From Bacillota bacterium (GTDB lineage Bacteria > Bacillota > Clostridia > Lachnospirales > Lachnospiraceae), in the NCBI GenBank assembly GCA_023423335.1, contig JAFAFU010000074.1:124001-188000 (forward strand): 64,000 nucleotides of DNA, in the 5' to 3' direction. The notes beneath the pieces are model-generated. The model did not search any database. It was not told where the DNA came from and saw only the letters and a list, made by a program, of their open reading frames with translations. The position numbers were made by a program, and so were the translations under genes. This document shows, in pieces, positions 62,004-64,000 of the stretch; position 1 is the first letter of the stretch, and the number at the start of each line of letters is the position of its first letter.

Positions 62004-63047
62004 TTACATTGACGGTGTCTTATTGGAGGATTGACGGAAAATTACTTCCACACCGATAAAGATAACCTCTTTCGGAAAGGTAGGGTTCTGGATTCTCCAC
62101 ATCAGCTGCTGCACCAGTCTCCTCCCCAGTCTCTGATTGCCGACCCGGACCGTGGTGAGAAAGGGCTCTACCTGGGACATTCCCTCCACATTGTCATAAC
62201 CTGTAACCGCAACATCACCGGGAATGGTTAGTCCCCTGCTGCTTAAGCAGCGGATCACATACAGGGCAATATCATCGTTGGCACAGACAATTGCCTCCGG
62301 CAGATAGGGGAAGTCCGCCAGGGCTGCCTCCACCTCTTCTGTTTTATAAAATTTACGCGCCGCATGGTATGCCGCAACAATGGACTCGTCCGGTTCAATT
62401 CCCGCACTCATAAGGGCGCTCAGGTAACCCTGATAACGGTCATTGATGGTCTTGCAGTAAGTAATATCCCCGATAAAACCAATCTTCTTCAGTCCCCTTG
62501 AAATGAGATCAGCCGTAATCTTTCTGGTGCTGTCCTTCCCCTCACAGATAATGACATCCCCATAATGGGAGATACTGTTCAGATCGCTGGGTGCATCCAG
62601 AAAAACAACCGGTATGTTCTGCTTCATAATCTGGTCGATATATTCCTTGGCAAAGACGCTTAAAATGATAATTCCGCTGACTTCCGCCTGCAGATCCAGA
62701 GGCAATACCAGATTCTTCTCATCCTGCTCGCTGATAAAGTTAAACTGAAGCTTGCAGCCATATTTATTCAGCTCATCGGAAATTCCCATGATAATGGAAT
62801 TCCAGAAAACCGATATTTCCCTTCTTGTCAGAACAACAATGGTCTTTGTCTCATCAATCTTATTCCTTAATTTAAACTCATTTAAAACAACCGGGGATAA
62901 TTTGGAATATCCCATCTCATATGCCTTTTCTATTACAACATATCTTGTCTCATAGGAAACCGTATCACTGTTGTTCAGTGCCTTAGCCACAGTATTCCTG
63001 GACAAATTCAGTTCCTTGGCAACATCCTGTATCGTCACCTTCTTCAT
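62004..63047 (-). CDS. LacI-family transcriptional regulator
   Basis: 347 residues. Helix-turn-helix at the N-terminus (VTIQDVAKELNLSRNTVAKALN), hinge, and a periplasmic-binding-protein-like effector domain (from about 70, IVVLTRREISVFWNSI). The hinge helix has no clear leucine/alanine pair; VVLNEFKLRN stands there. It likely represses the operon until a mannan-derived sugar binds. Its own promoter and operator-like sites suggest autoregulation. Monocistronic, between the epimerase and the transporter operon. Confidence 0.9.
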   Translation of the reverse strand: MKKVTIQDVAKELNLSRNTVAKALNNSDTVSYETRYVVIEKAYEMGYSKLSPVVLNEFKLRNKIDETKTIVVLTRREISVFWNSIIMGISDELNKYGCKLQFNFISEQDEKNLVLPLDLQAEVSGIIILSVFAKEYIDQIMKQNIPVVFLDAPSDLNSISHYGDVIICEGKDSTRKITADLISRGLKKIGFIGDITYCKTINDRYQGYLSALMSAGIEPDESIVAAYHAARKFYKTEEVEAALADFPYLPEAIVCANDDIALYVIRCLSSRGLTIPGDVAVTGYDNVEGMSQVEPFLTTVRVGNQRLGRRLVQQLMWRIQNPTFPKEVIFIGVEVIFRQSSNKTPSM

Positions 63048-63106
63048 TTTGCGTTCTCTCCTCCTGCGGTTACCGGAATATTCTGTCCTTTAATTCCCAT
63101 GAACCA

Positions 63107-63123
63107 TGCACAAAATTTATGCA
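63107..63123. promoter_or_regulatory. Candidate LacI operator O1 in the lacI leader
   Basis: TGCA-N9-TGCA, with ATGCACAA at its left half as in O2. One base longer spacing than O2/O3. Confidence 0.35.
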
Positions 63124-63153
63124 GATTTATACATTTATGTTTCACACGTCCAT

Positions 63154-63177
63154 ATTATGCACAATTTATTGCATAAT
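63154..63177. promoter_or_regulatory. Candidate LacI operator O2 at the lacI start site
   Basis: ATTATGCA-N8-TGCATAAT, an eight-base perfect inverted repeat directly downstream of the lacI -10, where it would block transcription. Confidence 0.6.
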
Positions 63178-63180
63178 CGA

Positions 63181-63209
63181 AGTGTACTACATAATATCTA
63201 TTTTTTCAA
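63181..63209 (-). promoter_or_regulatory. Sigma-A promoter of lacI
   Basis: Minus strand TTGAAA (63209-63204), 17-base spacer, TACACT (63186-63181). Confidence 0.75.
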
Positions 63210-63215
63210 GCATTA

Positions 63216-63227
63216 TTTTGCGCAAAA
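63216..63227. promoter_or_regulatory. 12-bp palindrome upstream of the lacI -35
   Basis: TTTTGCGCAAAA, a palindrome with central CG as in many LacI-type or CcpA-like sites. Lies just upstream of the lacI -35. Confidence 0.4.
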
Positions 63228-63298
63228 CGCCGCAAATGCGAAATTGTGCATCATTGATATCTGTTTACAATACCGGCCTCTGCTGCTGCAGACAAATC

Positions 63299-64000
63299 CT
63301 AAAAATATTCATTCCTCTTGATTACTTCAAAGCACATCCGGCCATTATGGTAGGGACATTTCCAGGGCCCCACGATTTCCTTCGGATAGGGCTTGCCATA
63401 ACGGTCCACCTCACTCAGCCATTCGGAGCCGGCCCTTTTATCGATCAGGTTATTTTTGACGAAATCCCAGGTGTTGCAGGCGGCGTATTTATATTTGTTA
63501 TAGCCGGATTTCTGGAAGCCGTTCAAAAATCCTACAATCGCTTCCGACTGGACCCACCAGACCTTCTTCGTATCGAGCTCGCCTTTACAGCACTCATTGT
63601 ACAGAGAGGTTCCATCATATGCGATCTCCAATATCCGGGCGGTCAGCTTCCTGGTGATGGTTGAGATTTTTGCCGTATAGACCTCATTGCCCAAAATCTC
63701 ACAGCCGCGGTCCAGCAGCCATGCCGCTTCTATATCATGTCCATAGGAATTCAGGTCCAGAATGGAATTCATTTCTTCATCGAAGAAGACCTCCAGTCTT
63801 CTCTTTTTCTGGTTATATACCTTGCATGCAAACAGATCCAATATCTGCCTCATCCTATCCGCCATGATCTCATTTCCATCGACGCGGTAAAGCTCGGTAT
63901 ATGCCTCGAATACATGAAGCAGCGTGTTCATGGTCCTATCGGCCATAATTCCATTCTCCGATAATTTCTCATTGGATACCGGTTTAAATTCCCGATCGAA
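63299..64000 (-). CDS. Cellobiose/mannobiose 2-epimerase-like protein (partial, N-terminus beyond window)
   Basis: The frame is open to the right edge; 233 residues of a protein usually near 400 are visible. The (alpha/alpha)6-barrel of the AGE family is recognised from RTMNTLLHVFEAYTELYR, SYGHDIEAAWLL with a conserved histidine, WWVQSEAIVGFLNGF and the C-terminal GPWKCPYHNGRMCFEV. In the related enzymes the first block has a histidine where L stands here (NTHLHV). It would turn mannobiose into mannosyl-glucose for a GH130 phosphorylase. It lies upstream of lacI on the same strand. The ATG at 63946 is internal. Confidence 0.85.
   Translation of the reverse strand, partial: FDREFKPVSNEKLSENGIMADRTMNTLLHVFEAYTELYRVDGNEIMADRMRQILDLFACKVYNQKKRRLEVFFDEEMNSILDLNSYGHDIEAAWLLDRGCEILGNEVYTAKISTITRKLTARILEIAYDGTSLYNECCKGELDTKKVWWVQSEAIVGFLNGFQKSGYNKYKYAACNTWDFVKNNLIDKRAGSEWLSEVDRYGKPYPKEIVGPWKCPYHNGRMCFEVIKRNEYF

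Overview
The window reads as a chromosomal segment of a strictly anaerobic, probably spore-forming Firmicute of the Lachnospiraceae type. Evidence for this is the anaerobic ribonucleotide reductase, a sodium-pump decarboxylase beta/gamma pair, a membrane pyrophosphatase, a clostridial Csp-like subtilase, a B. subtilis-type ThyA, strong AGGAGG ribosome binding sites, and a beta-mannan locus resembling those known from Roseburia. No rRNA, tRNA, phage genes, transposase or CRISPR array was seen. Both ends cut genes: era at the left and a cellobiose/mannobiose 2-epimerase-like gene at the right.

Left half (1-34 kb) is mostly housekeeping: era, an M16C peptidase, a cold-shock protein, purH, a Lit-like membrane protein, pyruvate kinase, dCMP deaminase, a membrane-anchored amidase, guaB, ilvE, dfrA-thyA, a periplasmic-sensor GGDEF/EAL protein, nrdD with two NrdR boxes, hflX, a TPR lipoprotein, an esterase lipoprotein with a divergent AraC-type regulator, a membrane pyrophosphatase, an orphan oadB-oadG pair, an XRE regulator with a hydrophobic five-residue repeat, a Csp-like subtilase and a second-type FtsH. 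Several intergenic regions hold non-coding repeats: three related long hairpins that look like shared terminators (9.35, 12.24, 26.09 kb), a 218-bp MITE-like element (12.0 kb), a 127-bp three-helix element (6.26 kb) with a 21-bp identical fragment upstream of thyA (15.67 kb), and a perfect 48-bp palindrome (30.16 kb).

Right half (34.9-64 kb) is devoted to carbohydrates. GH2 and GH1 glycosidases are divergent from each other. A glycine-rich protein, a cytochrome b5-like protein and a chemotaxis-type protein fused to a sugar-binding domain follow. From 61.7 down to 42.1 kb all genes lie on the minus strand with short gaps or overlaps: a 985-aa solute-binding protein, two permeases, an NHL-propeller/TPR membrane protein, a Yip1 protein, a DUF5696-type protein, two more permeases, a second solute-binding protein, a secreted GH26 mannanase with a CBM35-like module, a GH130 phosphorylase, an SGNH acetylesterase, a GH27 alpha-galactosidase, a GH113 mannanase and a small surface protein. 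A LacI regulator (62-63 kb) and the partial 2-epimerase lie just upstream.

Together these make a coherent beta-(galacto)mannan pathway. GH26 would cut polymer outside; ABC importers without their own ATPase would bring in oligosaccharides; esterase and alpha-galactosidase would remove side groups; GH113, the epimerase and GH130 would finish the breakdown. LacI sites of the form TGCA-N7to9-TGCA occur at both the lacI and transporter promoters, which suggests local substrate induction. The least described parts are the NHL/Yip1/DUF5696 trio embedded between two permease pairs, and the receptor whose sugar-binding domain appears to be cytoplasmic.
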